The notes beneath the pieces are model-generated. The model ran no database searches. It saw only the letters and a list, made by a program, of their open reading frames with translations, and was not told the DNA's origin. Position numbers and translations under genes: made by a program. Positions 17,798-18,329 of a DNA stretch of 18,329 nucleotides are shown here, piece after piece (position 1 is the first letter of the stretch; each line of letters opens with the position of its first letter). The stretch covers positions 1 to 18,329 of the forward strand of contig JAAMXY010000812.1 in NCBI GenBank assembly GCA_019677205.1, read 5' to 3'. This stretch comes from Pinguiococcus pyrenoidosus. Lineage: Eukaryota > Sar > Pinguiophyceae > Pinguiochrysidales > Pinguiochrysidaceae.

Positions 17798-18329
17798 TCA
17801 GGCCGAGCGATGGCATACGCGCCGAGCCGCTGCGGCGACGTCATCGGCGTTCGGGAGCGCAGCAAGCTCGAGGTTTCGTGCGTACGGCATCGGAACATCA
17901 GCTGGCGTGTACGAAGGAAAGCAGTCAGCCTTGGCGCAAGCCACACGAGATCGTCCTCGTGAAGCACAAACTCCGTTCTTACCTCCCGTCACCCTCTCGA
18001 TGGGTGCATCCAGATCGTCGAACGCGCTCTCGACGACTTCCGCAGCGATATGCGAGGTGATTCCACCCTGCGGCCATCCTGAGGGGGGTTGTGGCTGAGC
18101 GTTGCGGGGGGACGGGGAGGACTGGGGTGGCATGCAGACCGGATCGATGCTGGCTCACCTTCCTCAACACAGACGAGCCGATGTGTCTTCCGCACCGAGG
18201 CCAAAATCGCCGGAAGATCCAATGGCCTCAGAGACCGCAGATTGATCACCTCAGCGCTGATGCCCTCCTTCGCAAGCACGTCTGCCGCGTCGAGGCAGAA
18301 CTGCACCGGGCGGCTGAAGGCCACAAGCG
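17798..18329 (-). CDS. PDHB: Pyruvate dehydrogenase E1 component subunit beta, mitochondrial type, 3' part
   Basis: Partial; the 5' end lies beyond the window. Three exons: 18329-18159, 18078-17983 and 17901-17798 (stop TGA), with introns of 80 and 81 bp, both phase 1. The C-terminal transketolase domain is clear: '[20 protein letters not shown]', '[12 protein letters not shown]', then spliced '[19 protein letters not shown]', '[18 protein letters not shown]', and '[20 protein letters not shown]'. With E1 alpha and TPP it decarboxylates pyruvate in the PDH complex. The [10 protein letters not shown] ending fits the mitochondrial/alphaproteobacterial type; plastid E1 beta has a different sequence there. 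It converges with ALG6 across 167 bp (17631-17797), in which I see only a small GTGC-ttt-GCAC stem near 17647-17657. Confidence 0.95.

Noticed and set aside
1-18329. tRNA or rRNA genes, transposons, CRISPR arrays, bacterial operon signals
   Set aside because: None seen on either strand. The only repeats are short and intronic or intergenic.

Overview
This window looks like nuclear DNA from a eukaryotic microalga with a plastid of red-algal (secondary) origin, most likely a photosynthetic stramenopile or a close equivalent. The reasons are: spliceosomal GT-AG introns; single-chain animal-type ATP-citrate lyase instead of the two-subunit plant form; mitochondrial and ER proteins; and a short protein whose signal peptide ends in a 'SRA|F' cleavage motif, like the ASAFAP motif of complex red plastids. 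The DNA is GC-rich and compact, with nine genes in 18.3 kb. I found seventeen introns by joining conserved protein segments across GT...AG with exact phase agreement. Most are 58-115 bp, with many between 65 and 81.

Layout: (1) 1-886 (+), 3' part of a mitochondrial carrier (SLC25-like). (2) 1418-3124 (+), intronless class I cyclic-nucleotide phosphodiesterase with an N-terminal membrane region and an EF-hand loop. (3) 3289-5362 (-), seven-exon ThiD-ThiE fusion of thiamine synthesis with an N-terminal signal peptide. (4) 5660-8454 (+), F-BAR-like protein with a C-terminal SBF2/KIAA0513-like domain. (5) 8671-12237 (-), ATP-citrate lyase. (6) 12794-13562 (+), predicted plastid-targeted protein of unknown function. 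(7) 13714-14398 (-), Imp1-type mitochondrial inner-membrane signal peptidase. (8) 14646-17630 (+), ALG6 glucosyltransferase with an extra N-terminal domain and a large insertion. (9) 17798-18329 (-), 3' part of mitochondrial pyruvate dehydrogenase E1 beta.

From gene 2 on, strands alternate without exception. Three intergenic regions are therefore divergent promoters (5363-5659, 12238-12793, 14399-14645) and the others are short convergent 3' regions of 151-216 bp. The ACL/plastid-protein promoter is the most structured non-coding DNA: it holds five copies of CCACACG/CGTGTGG, a perfect 11-bp inverted repeat and a start codon inside a 14-bp palindrome. Several 3' regions carry a compact hairpin soon after the stop codon.

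Functionally the genes touch one metabolic axis: TPP precursor made by ThiDE, TPP-dependent PDH, then citrate cleavage by ACL to cytosolic acetyl-CoA. Linkage of such genes in a eukaryote may be chance. I found no RNA gene, transposon, CRISPR array or prokaryotic-style operon. The main new material is unusual domain architecture (PDE, F-BAR protein, ALG6, ThiDE) and the regulatory repeat cluster, not a new multi-gene system.
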